A DNA stretch of 64,000 nt from Bifidobacterium sp. (GTDB taxonomy: Bacteria > Actinomycetota > Actinomycetes > Actinomycetales > Bifidobacteriaceae): NCBI GenBank assembly GCA_022649135.1, contig JALCNP010000005.1, forward strand, positions 92,680 to 156,679, in the 5' to 3' direction. The notes below the pieces were generated by a model, which was not told the DNA's origin, did no database searches, and saw only the letters and a program-made list of their open reading frames with translations. The translations under genes and the position numbers were made by a program. Shown here in pieces: positions 9,375 to 19,130 of this stretch; position 1 is the first letter of the stretch; each line of letters opens with the position of its first letter.

Positions 9375-10400
9375 GTGCAATCGCAAGGAGTGGACGGAAG
9401 CTCAGCCGAAACTACGGTGGCTGGGAACGAGGTGCGGCCTCGGGGCTTGTTGCTTCGAAAACGTCGTGGCGGAGCCGGATCCCCGCCGAAGATACTGTCG
9501 AATAAGTCTCAGGGTTTCAGGCTGTGGCTGCTTATCGTTCCCTTCCTGATTCTTGCGGTTCTGTTCTGCTATTTCCCGCTGTTCGGCTGGATCTATGCGT
9601 TCTTCGACTACGAGCCGCCGATCCCTCTGGGGCAAAGCCAGTTCGTCGGACTCCAGTGGTTCAGGATGCTGTTCCAGAACCCTGCACAGCTTCATACCAT
9701 CGGACAGGTTCTCATCAATACGTTCGCCATGAGCGGGCTGAACATTCTGACGTCGTTCTTTCCGCTGATCTTCGCCATCGCCCTCAACGAGATTCGTGCG
9801 AAATGGTTCAAGAACCTCATCCAGACATTGACCACCCTGCCGAATTTCATCAGCTGGGTCCTTGTGTATGCGGTCGCGTTCGCAATGTTCTCGTCGACCG
9901 GAATGGTCAATGAGCTGCTGCAGAACATGCACCTTATCGCGCAGCCGATCAAATTCCTGGATTCGGATTCCCTGACCTGGCTGAAAATGCTTCTCTGGAC
10001 CCTGTGGAAATCCATCGGCTGGGGCTCCATCCTCTATCTGGCGGGCATCTCCGGCATCGATCAGGAACTGTACGAGGCGGCTCAGGTGGATGGGGCCAAT
10101 CGCTTCCAGCAGATTCTGCATGTCACGATTCCCCAGCTGCTTCCGACGTATTTCGTGCTTCTGATGCTCGCGATCTCGAATTTCCTGAACAACGGCATGG
10201 ACCAGTATTTCGTGTTCCAGAACGCTTTCAATCTTCAGCACATTCAGGTCCTTGACCTCTATGTCTACAACGTCGGCATGGGCAACAACTCGCTGTCCCT
10301 TGCCACCGCAATCTCCATGCTCAAATCTTTGGTGAGTGTGGTTCTGCTTGTCGTTGTCAATTCGTTGTCGAAGCATACGCGGGGTGAGTCAATTGTCTGA
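9375..10400 (+). CDS. Sugar ABC transporter permease, LplB-like
   Basis: First permease of a carbohydrate importer, 341 residues, with six or more membrane helices starting at LWLLIVPFLILAVLFCYFPLFGW. The cytoplasmic EAA loop (EAAQVDGANRFQQILHVTIP) is the MalF/LplB type. The start is set at GTG 9375 because AAAGGAGG lies five bases upstream (9362-9369) and in frame; the frame is open further upstream to 9321 but those residues have no ribosome site. The protein still carries an unusual basic N-terminal tail of about 40 residues before the first helix. No dedicated ATPase gene is present in the locus, as is common for importers that share an MsmK-type ATPase. Confidence 0.9.
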   Translation: MQSQGVDGSSAETTVAGNEVRPRGLLLRKRRGGAGSPPKILSNKSQGFRLWLLIVPFLILAVLFCYFPLFGWIYAFFDYEPPIPLGQSQFVGLQWFRMLFQNPAQLHTIGQVLINTFAMSGLNILTSFFPLIFAIALNEIRAKWFKNLIQTLTTLPNFISWVLVYAVAFAMFSSTGMVNELLQNMHLIAQPIKFLDSDSLTWLKMLLWTLWKSIGWGSILYLAGISGIDQELYEAAQVDGANRFQQILHVTIPQLLPTYFVLLMLAISNFLNNGMDQYFVFQNAFNLQHIQVLDLYVYNVGMGNNSLSLATAISMLKSLVSVVLLVVVNSLSKHTRGESIV

Positions 10401-10428
10401 GGGTCTTGTGTCACAAGGAAAATTCAGG

Positions 10429-11358
10429 ATGAAGAAGAAGGGACAGGGCCTGTCTCCGGCGATGATCCGGACTCGGGGAGAAAAGGCGTACAACGTTTTC
10501 AACATCGTTTTCTTCATCGTCTTCGCTTTCGTCTGCGTGTATCCGTTCTATTACCTGATCATCAACTCGATCTCGAACAACACGGCCTCGGCCGCGGGAA
10601 ACGTGAGATGGTGGCCCACCGGCATACACTGGGAGAACTACGGTCAGGTGTTCGCTCTGGACGGTCTGACGGATGCGGCCTTCATATCGTTGGCCAGAAC
10701 CGTCATCGGAACGGTGCTGACGGTGATCGCCAGCGCGTTCCTGGGCTTTATGTTCACCCAGAGGAAAATGTGGCATAGGGCCTTCTGGTACCGCTTCATC
10801 GTGATCACCATGTATTTCAACGCGGGCCTGATCCCGATGTTCATCACGATGAAGAATCTTGGGCTTACCAACAATTTTTGGGTCTATGTTTTGCCCGCGA
10901 TTGTTCAGCCATTTAACATTATCTTGGTAAAAACATACATAGAATCGATACCTGCCAGTCTTCAGGAGGCGGCGGAGGTCGATGGAGCGGGGACGTTGAC
11001 GGTTTTCGCAAAGATCGTGCTGCCGATGTGCACGCCGATTCTCGCGACGGTGGCGATCTTTTCCGCGGTCGGCCAATGGAACTCGTTCCAGGACACACTG
11101 ATCTACATGACCGATTCCAAGCTGTATTCATTGCAATATCTGCTCTACACCTACATAAACCAGGCGAATGCGCTGGCCGCGTCGGTGAAGGCAAGCAGCG
11201 GAACGGCCATGAACGTTGCGGCGCTGGCGACCCAGCAGACTCCCACGTCGATTCGCATGACGGTCTCCGTGATAGTCGTGCTTCCGATTCTGTTCGTGTA
11301 TCCGTTCTTCCAGAGGTTCTTCGTGAAAGGCATGATGCTCGGCGCCGTCAAGGGCTGA
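10429..11358 (+). CDS. Sugar ABC transporter permease, LplC-like
   Basis: Second permease, 309 residues from the ATG at 10429 (AAGGA upstream). GTG 10408 and TTG 10393 are possible alternative starts with closer GA-rich sites. The first helix NIVFFIVFAFVCVYPFYYLIINSIS and the EAA loop (LQEAAEVDGAGTLTVFAKIVLP) match the LplC/YtcP branch of CUT1-type permeases. It partners with the preceding permease and the following lipoprotein. Both permeases are of the kind used for large, often plant-derived oligosaccharides. Confidence 0.9.
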   Translation: MKKKGQGLSPAMIRTRGEKAYNVFNIVFFIVFAFVCVYPFYYLIINSISNNTASAAGNVRWWPTGIHWENYGQVFALDGLTDAAFISLARTVIGTVLTVIASAFLGFMFTQRKMWHRAFWYRFIVITMYFNAGLIPMFITMKNLGLTNNFWVYVLPAIVQPFNIILVKTYIESIPASLQEAAEVDGAGTLTVFAKIVLPMCTPILATVAIFSAVGQWNSFQDTLIYMTDSKLYSLQYLLYTYINQANALAASVKASSGTAMNVAALATQQTPTSIRMTVSVIVVLPILFVYPFFQRFFVKGMMLGAVKG

Positions 11359-11427
11359 TGGGCATGCGTTTGCGGTGGCGCCTGGTCACCATGGAAGACA
11401 TATCAATTAGAGAAAGGTGGGGACTCC

Positions 11428-13197
11428 ATGTCCTTGAAGAAGAAAGTTACAGTCGTGACGGCACTGACGCTGTCCGCGATGCTCGCGCTGACGGGCTGCT
11501 CAGGCAGCACCACGGCGTCGGATGCCGATGACGGCTCGCTGATGACGGTCCAGGTCTATGATGATCTGGCCAATTATCAGGGCATGCAAAAAGGCTGGTT
11601 CGCGAAGCTGGTGAAGGACAAATTCAACATCAAGCTCAACATCATCGCGCCCAACGTGGCCGGCGGGGGAAGCACCCTGTTCGACACGCGCGCCGCGGCG
11701 GGCAACCTCGGCGACGTCATCATCACCGGCTATGGCTCGGGACGCGGGCAGAAGCTGGTGAAGTCGAAGCTGATTTCGGATATGACGCCGTATCTGAAGG
11801 GCATGGACAACATCAAGAAGTATTCGACCGCCACCAAGGCCCTGGACACATCCATCGGACAATCCTCAGGCGTCTGGGGAATCCCGGGGTCCGTCTCCTC
11901 CCGCCTCCCCACAGAGCCCGGTGAGGGGCTCGAGCCCACATTCGGGCCGTACCTGCGCTGGGACTATTACAAGGAGATCGGATATCCGAAGATCTCGACC
12001 CTGGAGGACCTGATTCCCGTTCTCAAGAAGATGCAGGACAAGGCTCGCCAGGAGACCGGGCAGAGCAACATCTATGCCATGAGCCTGTTCAAGGACTGGG
12101 ACGGGAACATGATGAACAACGCCAAGCAGCCCGCATGCTTCTACGGGTTCGATGAGATGGGCTTCGTGCTCGCCAAGGCGGACGGCTCGAGCTATCAGTC
12201 GGTCACCAAGGAGGGCGGCATCTACCAGAAGGTGCTCAAGTTCTTCTATGACGCGAACAAGGCGGGCCTGGTGGATCCCGAGTCGACCACCCAGAACTAC
12301 GACACCATGAACACGAAGTACAAGGAGGGCAAGGTCCTCTTCTCCTTCTGGCCGTGGCTGGGACAGGCCGCCTACAACACCACCCAGAACAAGGCGGAGG
12401 GCAAGGGGTTCATGCTTGCGCCCCTGAAGGACCAGAAGATATTCTCCTATGGCGCCACACCCAACGGGAGCACCACCATGATCGCCCTGGGGTCGAAGGC
12501 GAAGAACAAGCAGCGGCTGGTGAAGTTCATCAACTGGCTTTACTCCTCCGAGGGCGTCTATGATTCCGGAGCGCAGACGGGCGGCGCCGCCGGTCCCAAG
12601 GGACTGAACTGGACGATCAAGGACGGCAAGCCCGTTCTGACCTCGTTCGGCGAGACCGTGCTGAACGGCGGAAGCGCCAACGTGCCCAAGCAATACGGCG
12701 GAGGATCGTACAGCGACGGCATCTCCGCTCTGAATTTCCCGACCGTTCTCGTCAACGACACCGATCCGGAAACGGGCTATTCGTTCAACGCCACCATGTG
12801 GCCGAGCGAGCTGGCCAAAGCGAACGCCAACGCGCTCAACAAGGATTGGTCCGCGCATATGGGCGGAGCCAAGACGACCATGGAGTACCTGAAGAAGAAC
12901 CACATGATTGACGTCGCTCCCGGAGCCACCTACGTCCAGCCGGACGAAAGCTCCCAGATCTCGACCCTGCGCGGATCAATCAAGACGGAGATCGTCAACG
13001 ACTCCTGGAAGGCGTCCTTTGCCGGCAGCGAGGCCCAGTTCAATAAGATCCTCAAGGATATGCGGTCGACCACCAAGGGCCTGGGAATGGATCAGGTTCT
13101 CGCCGTCGACATGAAGAACGCGAAGGATCAGGAGAAGGCCCGCAAGGCAATCGTCAAGCAATTCGCCAACAAGAGCAGTTCGTCGGACTCGAAGTAG
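11428..13197 (+). CDS. Extracellular sugar-binding lipoprotein, LplA-like
   Basis: Solute-binding protein of 589 residues, anchored outside the membrane. A signal peptide (KKKVTVVTALTLSAMLAL) ends in the lipobox LTGC with the lipid-modified Cys near residue 24. The large size (over 500 residues) is typical of LplA-type binding proteins for long oligosaccharides and larger than maltose-type proteins. AAAGGTGG lies before the ATG. It determines the specificity of the importer; from the enzymes that follow I infer decorated beta-glucan (xyloglucan) oligosaccharides. The gene is followed by a strong hairpin that may stabilise its message. Confidence 0.92.
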   Translation: MSLKKKVTVVTALTLSAMLALTGCSGSTTASDADDGSLMTVQVYDDLANYQGMQKGWFAKLVKDKFNIKLNIIAPNVAGGGSTLFDTRAAAGNLGDVIITGYGSGRGQKLVKSKLISDMTPYLKGMDNIKKYSTATKALDTSIGQSSGVWGIPGSVSSRLPTEPGEGLEPTFGPYLRWDYYKEIGYPKISTLEDLIPVLKKMQDKARQETGQSNIYAMSLFKDWDGNMMNNAKQPACFYGFDEMGFVLAKADGSSYQSVTKEGGIYQKVLKFFYDANKAGLVDPESTTQNYDTMNTKYKEGKVLFSFWPWLGQAAYNTTQNKAEGKGFMLAPLKDQKIFSYGATPNGSTTMIALGSKAKNKQRLVKFINWLYSSEGVYDSGAQTGGAAGPKGLNWTIKDGKPVLTSFGETVLNGGSANVPKQYGGGSYSDGISALNFPTVLVNDTDPETGYSFNATMWPSELAKANANALNKDWSAHMGGAKTTMEYLKKNHMIDVAPGATYVQPDESSQISTLRGSIKTEIVNDSWKASFAGSEAQFNKILKDMRSTTKGLGMDQVLAVDMKNAKDQEKARKAIVKQFANKSSSSDSK

Positions 13198-13228
13198 TCC
13201 GGTCGGGAGACGGCTGCAACCGTACGCT

Positions 13229-13276
13229 CGATTGTGTGCGGCGGCGGATCACAGGATCGGCCGCCGCACACAATCG
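13229..13276 (+). terminator. 17-bp stem-loop after the binding-protein gene
   Basis: A perfect 17-base inverted repeat (arms 13229-13245 and 13260-13276) with a 14-base loop and no T-run. It lies between the lipoprotein gene and the GH29 gene. Within an operon such hairpins commonly act as partial terminators or protect the upstream mRNA from decay, giving more binding protein than enzymes. Confidence 0.65.
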
Positions 13277-13317
13277 TCTATCGCACAGTCGTGTCAGTTC
13301 CAAGGAGCGGGGATCAT

Positions 13318-14811
13318 ATGCAGTATAGGATGCAGGACATGGCGCCAAGACTTTCGAAGATTCAGAAGGTCATTGACGATGGTCCATATGAGGAATCATG
13401 GGGGTCGCTGTGCGGCAACTCGATCCCCGCCTGGTTCGCGGATGCGAAATTCGGGATTTTCACCCACTGGGGCCTCTACACGGTTCCGGAGTACCGCAAT
13501 GAATGGTATTCGCGCAATATGTACATACAGGGGTATCCCGAGTTCGAGCACCACCGCACAACGTACGGGCCCCAGGACAGATTCGGCTACAAGGATTTCA
13601 TTCCGCTGTTCACCGCCGAACGGTTCGACGCGGATGAGTGGCTCGATCTGTTCAAGGAGGCGGGAGCGCAATACTACTGCCCGGTCAGCGAGCATCATGA
13701 CGGCTTCCAGATGTATCGCAGCGAGGTGTCGCATTGGAACGCCGCGGAAATGGGCCCTCGACGCGATGTCCTCGGACTGCTGCGTGATGCGACCACGCGC
13801 CACGGGATGCACTTCGCCACCTCGAACCATCGCGCCGAGCATTGGTGGTTTATGGGGCACGGGAAGGAATTCGATTCGGACGTCAAGGATCCGATGCGAC
13901 GGGGGGATTTCTACTGGCCCGCCAATCCGGAACCCGACAACCAGGACCTCTTCAGCCTGCCACGGCCCGATGGGGAGTTTCTCGATGATTGGCTGATCCG
14001 CGTATGCGAGGTGATCGATAACTACAGACCCGAACTGCTGTATTTCGATTGGTGGATCCAGCACGAGGCCTTCAAGTCCTACCTCAGGAAGATGGCGGCA
14101 TTCTACTATAACCGCGCGCATGAGTGGGGGGTTCCCGTTTCCATCTGCTACAAGGATGACGCCATGGCGTGGGGCAGCGGTCTTCCCGAGGTGGAACGCG
14201 GGGGGTTCGCCGATATCCAATCGTTCGTTTGGCAGACCGACACCGCCATAGCCAGAAACTCGTGGTGCTACACGAAAAGCTTGGAATACAAGGGGGCCGA
14301 CGAGCTGATCGTCGATCTCATCGACGCGGTGAGCAAGAACGGCAACATGCTTCTCAACGTCGGGCCCAGAGCTGACGGTTCCATATCCGGGCACGATCGT
14401 GCTCTGCTGCAGGGCATCGGAGCCTGGATGCGCACCAACTCAGAGGGAATCTACGGAACTCGGCCGTGGAAGTACTATGGCGAGGGGCCCACCGTCGCCG
14501 AACAGGGGTCGTTCTCCGATCAGCATGCCGTGGAATGGACATCGCATGATTTCCGTTTCACCACCAAAGACGGGGACATCTACGCCTTCTGCCTTAACCC
14601 ACAGCATGAGAAAAGCCTGACGCTGACCACCTTCGCCTCCTACCATGATGGCGTCAAACCCCGGTTTCACGGGATCATCAGGGAGGTGCAGCAGCTCGGG
14701 GCCGGCAGAATACCTTTCAGCAGAACCGACATGGGACTGATCGTCCATCCCCTTCCCGTCGCGGATGCCGCGGAGGGACTGCCGATGGGCCTGAGGATCT
14801 CCGTCGAGTGA
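13318..14811 (+). CDS. GH29 alpha-L-fucosidase
   Basis: Retaining exo-fucosidase of 497 residues, with no signal peptide. Start set at ATG 13318 with AAGGAG ten bases before it. N-terminal catalytic barrel motifs: PAWFADAKFGIFTHWGLYTV, NEWYSRNMY, CPVSEHHDGFQMY, and the nucleophile Asp at about 244 in LLYFDWW. The C-terminal part (from about residue 385) is a beta-rich domain. The combination with GH42, GH31 and GH94 suggests it removes alpha-1,2-fucose from fucosylated xyloglucan oligosaccharides. Fucosidases of this family also act on other fucosides, including milk or mucin glycans, so the substrate is inferred from context only. Confidence 0.92.
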   Translation: MQYRMQDMAPRLSKIQKVIDDGPYEESWGSLCGNSIPAWFADAKFGIFTHWGLYTVPEYRNEWYSRNMYIQGYPEFEHHRTTYGPQDRFGYKDFIPLFTAERFDADEWLDLFKEAGAQYYCPVSEHHDGFQMYRSEVSHWNAAEMGPRRDVLGLLRDATTRHGMHFATSNHRAEHWWFMGHGKEFDSDVKDPMRRGDFYWPANPEPDNQDLFSLPRPDGEFLDDWLIRVCEVIDNYRPELLYFDWWIQHEAFKSYLRKMAAFYYNRAHEWGVPVSICYKDDAMAWGSGLPEVERGGFADIQSFVWQTDTAIARNSWCYTKSLEYKGADELIVDLIDAVSKNGNMLLNVGPRADGSISGHDRALLQGIGAWMRTNSEGIYGTRPWKYYGEGPTVAEQGSFSDQHAVEWTSHDFRFTTKDGDIYAFCLNPQHEKSLTLTTFASYHDGVKPRFHGIIREVQQLGAGRIPFSRTDMGLIVHPLPVADAAEGLPMGLRISVE

Positions 14812-14876
14812 ATCCCCGCACGCGCCCAGCGCCACGAAACGAGGATGATACGACAACAACAGGAACAGGAACGACA

Positions 14877-17033
14877 ATGACCGAAATTACCCAGAAGAAC
14901 AAGGATCGGGCCCGCGAGCTCGTCTCTCGAATGACCTTGGACGAGAAGATCGGGATGATTCATGGAGCCGGGCTGTTCCGAACGCAAGGGGTGCCCCGCC
15001 TCTCGATACCTCCTTTGACGATGAGCGATGGCCCGATGGGGGTCCGACGCGACTTCCATGAGGACTCGTGGACCGCCGTAGGGGATTCGAGGGATTACGC
15101 GACGTATCTCCCCTGCGGCAGCGCCGTCGCGTCGACGTGGAACCCGATCCTTGCACGGGAGACGGGCGAGGTGCTGGGGCGCGAGGCGCGGGGGCGCGGC
15201 AAGGACGTGATCCTGGCGCCGAGCATCAACATAAAGCGAAGCCCGCTGTGCGGTCGGAATTTCGAATACATGAGCGAGGATCCGTATCTGGTGGGCAGGC
15301 AATGCGTTCCTCTGATCGAAGGCATACAGGAATCCGATGTCGCCGCGTGCGCGAAGCATTTCGTCGCGAACAGCCAGGAAACCGACCGCCTCCAGGTCAA
15401 TGAGATCATCGGGGAGAGGGCCTTGCGCGAGTTGTATCTCCCGGCCTTCCATGCGGCGGTCACCCGGGCTAAGACCTTGTCGGTTATGGGGGCGTACAAT
15501 CTCGTCAATGGCGAGAGATGCTGCGAAAGCACAACGTTTCTTGGCGACATCCTGCGCGGTGAGTGGGGATTCGACGGTCTGACGGTTTCGGACTGGGGAG
15601 GTGTCTTCCGAACCAGGGAAAGCGCCGAGAGCGAGCTTGACATCGAGATGTCGGTCACCTCCGATTTCGATGACTATAAGTTTGCCCGGCCCTTGCGGGA
15701 CGCCGTTCTTGCCGGAAGCATAGACGTCGGGCACGTCGACAGGAAAGTGGTCCACATCCTTTCCGTCATGGACGCCCTGCACATGCTCGACGGGCAGACG
15801 CCGAGCGTTCGCAAGGCGGGCGGCCACTCGACCCTGGATAATCGTCGCGCCGCCCTTGACGTCGCGCAGGAGTCGGTGGTTCTGCTGAAAAACGATGCCG
15901 GTCTGCTTCCGCTGCCCGTACGGACGATGACGAGGATACTCGTGGTCGGGGCGAACGCCGACAGGATTCATTCCTCTGGGGGCGGGAGCGCGGAGATCAA
16001 GGCGCTGTATGAAGTCACCCCTCTTCTGGGACTGTGCGCCGAGCTCGGGGGGAACGTCGATGTCCGCTATGTGCAAGGTTACGTCGCGCAAGGAGCCGGG
16101 GAGCAGTCCGCCGACTGGCAGAGGGAAAGCCTGTCGGACACGTCCGCCCGCGCCCGCGCCGAGGATCGCGGCCTGCGCAGGAGGCTTCGCGACGAGGCGG
16201 TCGAGCTCGCCTCGCAATACTCCCACGTGGTGTTCGTCGGGGGACTCGACCACACCTATGATCTCGAAGGATCGGATCGGGCCGACATGAAGCTGCCCTA
16301 TGGCCAGGACGAGCTTATCGAAGCGCTGCTGTCCGCGAACGCGAACACCATCGTCACGCTTGTCGCGGGATCCCCGGTGGAGATGCCCTGGGCGGAGAGG
16401 GCCCATGCCATCGTGTGGAGCTGGTACGGTGGCTGCGAGGCGGGGACCGCGCTCGCCCGCGTTCTGACCGGCAGGGTCAATCCCAGCGGCCATCTCGCGG
16501 AGACCTTCCCCATGGAGCTCTCCGACAGTCCTGCGCATGCCTTGGGAACTTTCGGAAGGCCGACCGAGGTCGAGTACGGCGAAGACATCTATGTCGGATA
16601 TCGCTATTATGAAACGAAGCATGTTCCCGTGCGGTTCTGCTTCGGGCACGGGCTCTCGTACACGACGTTCCGTTACGACGATCTGAGGATCGAGCGCACC
16701 GGTGACGGGGCCGTGGTCCATTGCACGGTCACCAACACGGGAGATGTCGCGGGGAAGGCCGTTGTCCAGCTTTATCTCGGTCTTGAAGGAACGGGCGAGG
16801 ACCGCCCTGCCAAGGAGCTGAAAGGCTTTGACAAGATCGATCTCGGTCCCTCGCAGAGCGCTTCGGTGTCTATGAATCTTCACTATGACGAGGCGATGGC
16901 ATATTACTCCCGGACTGCAGGCCGATACGCCCATGCCCGTCAGGCATCGCTGTATGTCGGTGAATCGGTGCAGGACATAAGGCTCAGCGCCACCCTTACG
17001 GTGGATGACGCAACCGTGGAGAAACACATATAA
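14877..17033 (+). CDS. GH3 beta-glucosidase
   Basis: 718-residue family 3 enzyme without a signal peptide. Start at ATG 14877 (AGGA upstream); the open frame reaches the previous stop but those residues are low complexity. Motifs: MTLDEKIGMIHG at the N-terminus, CAKHFVANSQETDR, and the nucleophile Asp at about 239 in GLTVSDWGG. An alpha/beta sandwich domain follows (GLDHTYDLEGSDRADM), and a fibronectin-III-like C-terminal domain (ELKGFDKIDLGPSQS) is complete. In this operon it would remove unsubstituted glucose from the cello-oligosaccharide backbone once xylose is trimmed. GH3 also contains beta-xylosidases, so the exact sugar is not certain. Confidence 0.9.
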   Translation: MTEITQKNKDRARELVSRMTLDEKIGMIHGAGLFRTQGVPRLSIPPLTMSDGPMGVRRDFHEDSWTAVGDSRDYATYLPCGSAVASTWNPILARETGEVLGREARGRGKDVILAPSINIKRSPLCGRNFEYMSEDPYLVGRQCVPLIEGIQESDVAACAKHFVANSQETDRLQVNEIIGERALRELYLPAFHAAVTRAKTLSVMGAYNLVNGERCCESTTFLGDILRGEWGFDGLTVSDWGGVFRTRESAESELDIEMSVTSDFDDYKFARPLRDAVLAGSIDVGHVDRKVVHILSVMDALHMLDGQTPSVRKAGGHSTLDNRRAALDVAQESVVLLKNDAGLLPLPVRTMTRILVVGANADRIHSSGGGSAEIKALYEVTPLLGLCAELGGNVDVRYVQGYVAQGAGEQSADWQRESLSDTSARARAEDRGLRRRLRDEAVELASQYSHVVFVGGLDHTYDLEGSDRADMKLPYGQDELIEALLSANANTIVTLVAGSPVEMPWAERAHAIVWSWYGGCEAGTALARVLTGRVNPSGHLAETFPMELSDSPAHALGTFGRPTEVEYGEDIYVGYRYYETKHVPVRFCFGHGLSYTTFRYDDLRIERTGDGAVVHCTVTNTGDVAGKAVVQLYLGLEGTGEDRPAKELKGFDKIDLGPSQSASVSMNLHYDEAMAYYSRTAGRYAHARQASLYVGESVQDIRLSATLTVDDATVEKHI

Positions 17034-17063
17034 AGAGGACACATACAAAGAGGAGGAAAGACA

Positions 17064-19106
17064 ATGAAATTTTTGAACGGCGGGTGGCTGGTCAAGCCCG
17101 GTTTCGACGTGCGATACGCCGCCAACGTGTACACGGCGCAGACCACGGATCGTACCCTTACCCTGTTCTGCCCCTTTAATGCGCCGATTCATCATCCCGG
17201 GCAGACGCTTGACGGCGGGATTCTGACTGTGGAAATCAGCAGTCCGCGGCCTGACGTCATCGCGACGAGACTGATCAACTATCGCACCGATCGCTCGCAC
17301 ATCCCCTCGTTCGAGCTCCATACGCAGGAGGCGGCGGTCTCCATCGAAGAGGGCGACGACGCATGGACCTTCACGTCGGGCAGACTCATGCTGCGCATCG
17401 CCAAGGGGGACGCCCTCGATTTCCAATACACCTATGACGGCGAGCCGATCGCGCATTCCGGGACCCGGTCCAAGGCGCTTGTCACCGATCCGCAGGGGGC
17501 CCTGCACGTTTCCGACCAGTTTGATCTGGGAGTCGGCGAGAAAATCTACGGGCTGGGCGAAAGATTCACGAACTTCGTCAAAAACGGACAAAGCGTCGAC
17601 ATCTGGAACGAGGACGGCGGCACAGGCACCGAGCAGGCGTACAAGAACGTGCCCTTCTATCTGAGCAACAGAAGATACGGGCTGTTCGTCAACACGCCGG
17701 AACGGGTGGGGTTCGAGGTCGGTTCCGAAAAGGTTTCCAGGGTCCAGTTTTCCGTTCAGGACCAGGAGATGTCGTACTGCGTGGTGGGCGGGGCAAGCCT
17801 CAAGGCGATACTCAACACGTACACCGATCTGACCGGCAAGCCGCCGCTGGTTCCCGACTGGAGCTACGGCCTGTGGCTTTCGACCTCGTTCACCACGGAT
17901 TACGATGAAAAAACGGTTATGTCGTTCGTCGAGGGGATGGCGGAACGCGACATTCCGCTGTCGGTTTTCCATTTCGACTGCCGGTGGATGAAGGAGCTCG
18001 AATGGTGCAATTTCACCTGGGACAAAGACAAGTTCCCCGATCCCGAAGGCATGCTCAAGAGGATGCACGACAAGGGTCTTAAGGTGTGCGTGTGGATCAA
18101 TCCCTATATCGCCCAAAAATCTCCCCTGTTCGAAGAGGGTGCGCGGAAGGGCTTCTTCATCGCGAATCCCGACGGCTCGGCATGGCAATGGGACAGGTGG
18201 CAGGCGGGCATGGCCATTGTCGATTTCACGAATCCCGATGCGAAGGCCTGGTATCAGGACAAGCTGCGCCACCTGATGAGGCAGGGCGTCGACTGCTTCA
18301 AAACGGATTTCGGCGAGCGTATACCCACCGAACACGTCAGGTACTGGGACGGTTCGGACCCCCGATTCATGCATAACTACTACACACTTCTTTACAATCA
18401 GGCCGTCTATGAGGTCGTCGCCCAGGAGCGGGGCGAGGATCAGGCGATCGTCTTCGCCCGTTCGGCGACCGCGGGATGCCAGAAGTTCCCCGTCCACTGG
18501 GGAGGGGACTGCTCGTCCAACTATCCCTCCATGGCTGAGTCTCTGCGGGCGGGACTGTCGTTCGGCATGTCCGGTTTCGGATATTGGAGCCATGACATAG
18601 CGGGGTTCGAGGACAAGCCGACGGCCGATTTGTACAAGCGCTGGACCCAGTTCGGTCTGCTCTCCTCCCACTCCCGCTACCATGGCTCGACGCAATACAA
18701 GGTGCCCTGGCTTTACGGGGAGGAGGCCGTTGACGTCACGCGCGAGTTCACCAAGCTCAAGTTGAGGCTCAGGCCCTACCTTATGAAAAGCGCGCACCAG
18801 ACCCATGCGACGGGGGTGCCCATGATGAGGGCGATGGTCCTCGAGTTCCCCGATGACCCCGCCTGCGAGGACATCGACACGCAGTACATGCTCGGCGACG
18901 ATCTGCTTGTCGCCCCCGTTTTCAGCGAGGACGGAACGGCCCGCTTCTATGTTCCCCCGTGCGCCGGCGATGGAGGGAATGCGCCGTGGCGCAGCCTTCT
19001 TACCGACAAGACCTATGAGCCCGGACACTGGTATACGGAGAGGTTCGACTATGTCACCCTGCCGTTGCTGGTCCGTCCCGGAACCGATCCGCTGGCCGTC
19101 GAATAG
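17064..19106 (+). CDS. GH31 alpha-xylosidase (YicI type), short C-terminus
   Basis: 680 residues, with a strong AGGAGG site before ATG 17064. The N-terminus (MKFLNGGWLVKPGFDVRYA) and active-site region align with E. coli YicI: nucleophile Asp415 in FKTDFGERIPTE and acid/base Asp482 in HWGGDC, almost the same numbering as YicI (416 and 482). The KTDFGERIP signature is specific for alpha-xylosidases within GH31. It should release xylose from the non-reducing end of xyloglucan oligosaccharides. The protein stops at LLVRPGTDPLAVE, about 90 residues short of YicI, so the distal C-terminal beta domain is missing. No continuation is seen in another frame before the next gene 24 bases later. Confidence 0.92.
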   Translation: MKFLNGGWLVKPGFDVRYAANVYTAQTTDRTLTLFCPFNAPIHHPGQTLDGGILTVEISSPRPDVIATRLINYRTDRSHIPSFELHTQEAAVSIEEGDDAWTFTSGRLMLRIAKGDALDFQYTYDGEPIAHSGTRSKALVTDPQGALHVSDQFDLGVGEKIYGLGERFTNFVKNGQSVDIWNEDGGTGTEQAYKNVPFYLSNRRYGLFVNTPERVGFEVGSEKVSRVQFSVQDQEMSYCVVGGASLKAILNTYTDLTGKPPLVPDWSYGLWLSTSFTTDYDEKTVMSFVEGMAERDIPLSVFHFDCRWMKELEWCNFTWDKDKFPDPEGMLKRMHDKGLKVCVWINPYIAQKSPLFEEGARKGFFIANPDGSAWQWDRWQAGMAIVDFTNPDAKAWYQDKLRHLMRQGVDCFKTDFGERIPTEHVRYWDGSDPRFMHNYYTLLYNQAVYEVVAQERGEDQAIVFARSATAGCQKFPVHWGGDCSSNYPSMAESLRAGLSFGMSGFGYWSHDIAGFEDKPTADLYKRWTQFGLLSSHSRYHGSTQYKVPWLYGEEAVDVTREFTKLKLRLRPYLMKSAHQTHATGVPMMRAMVLEFPDDPACEDIDTQYMLGDDLLVAPVFSEDGTARFYVPPCAGDGGNAPWRSLLTDKTYEPGHWYTERFDYVTLPLLVRPGTDPLAVE

Positions 19107-19130
19107 TCGATTCTTGGGCAGGAAGGGAAT

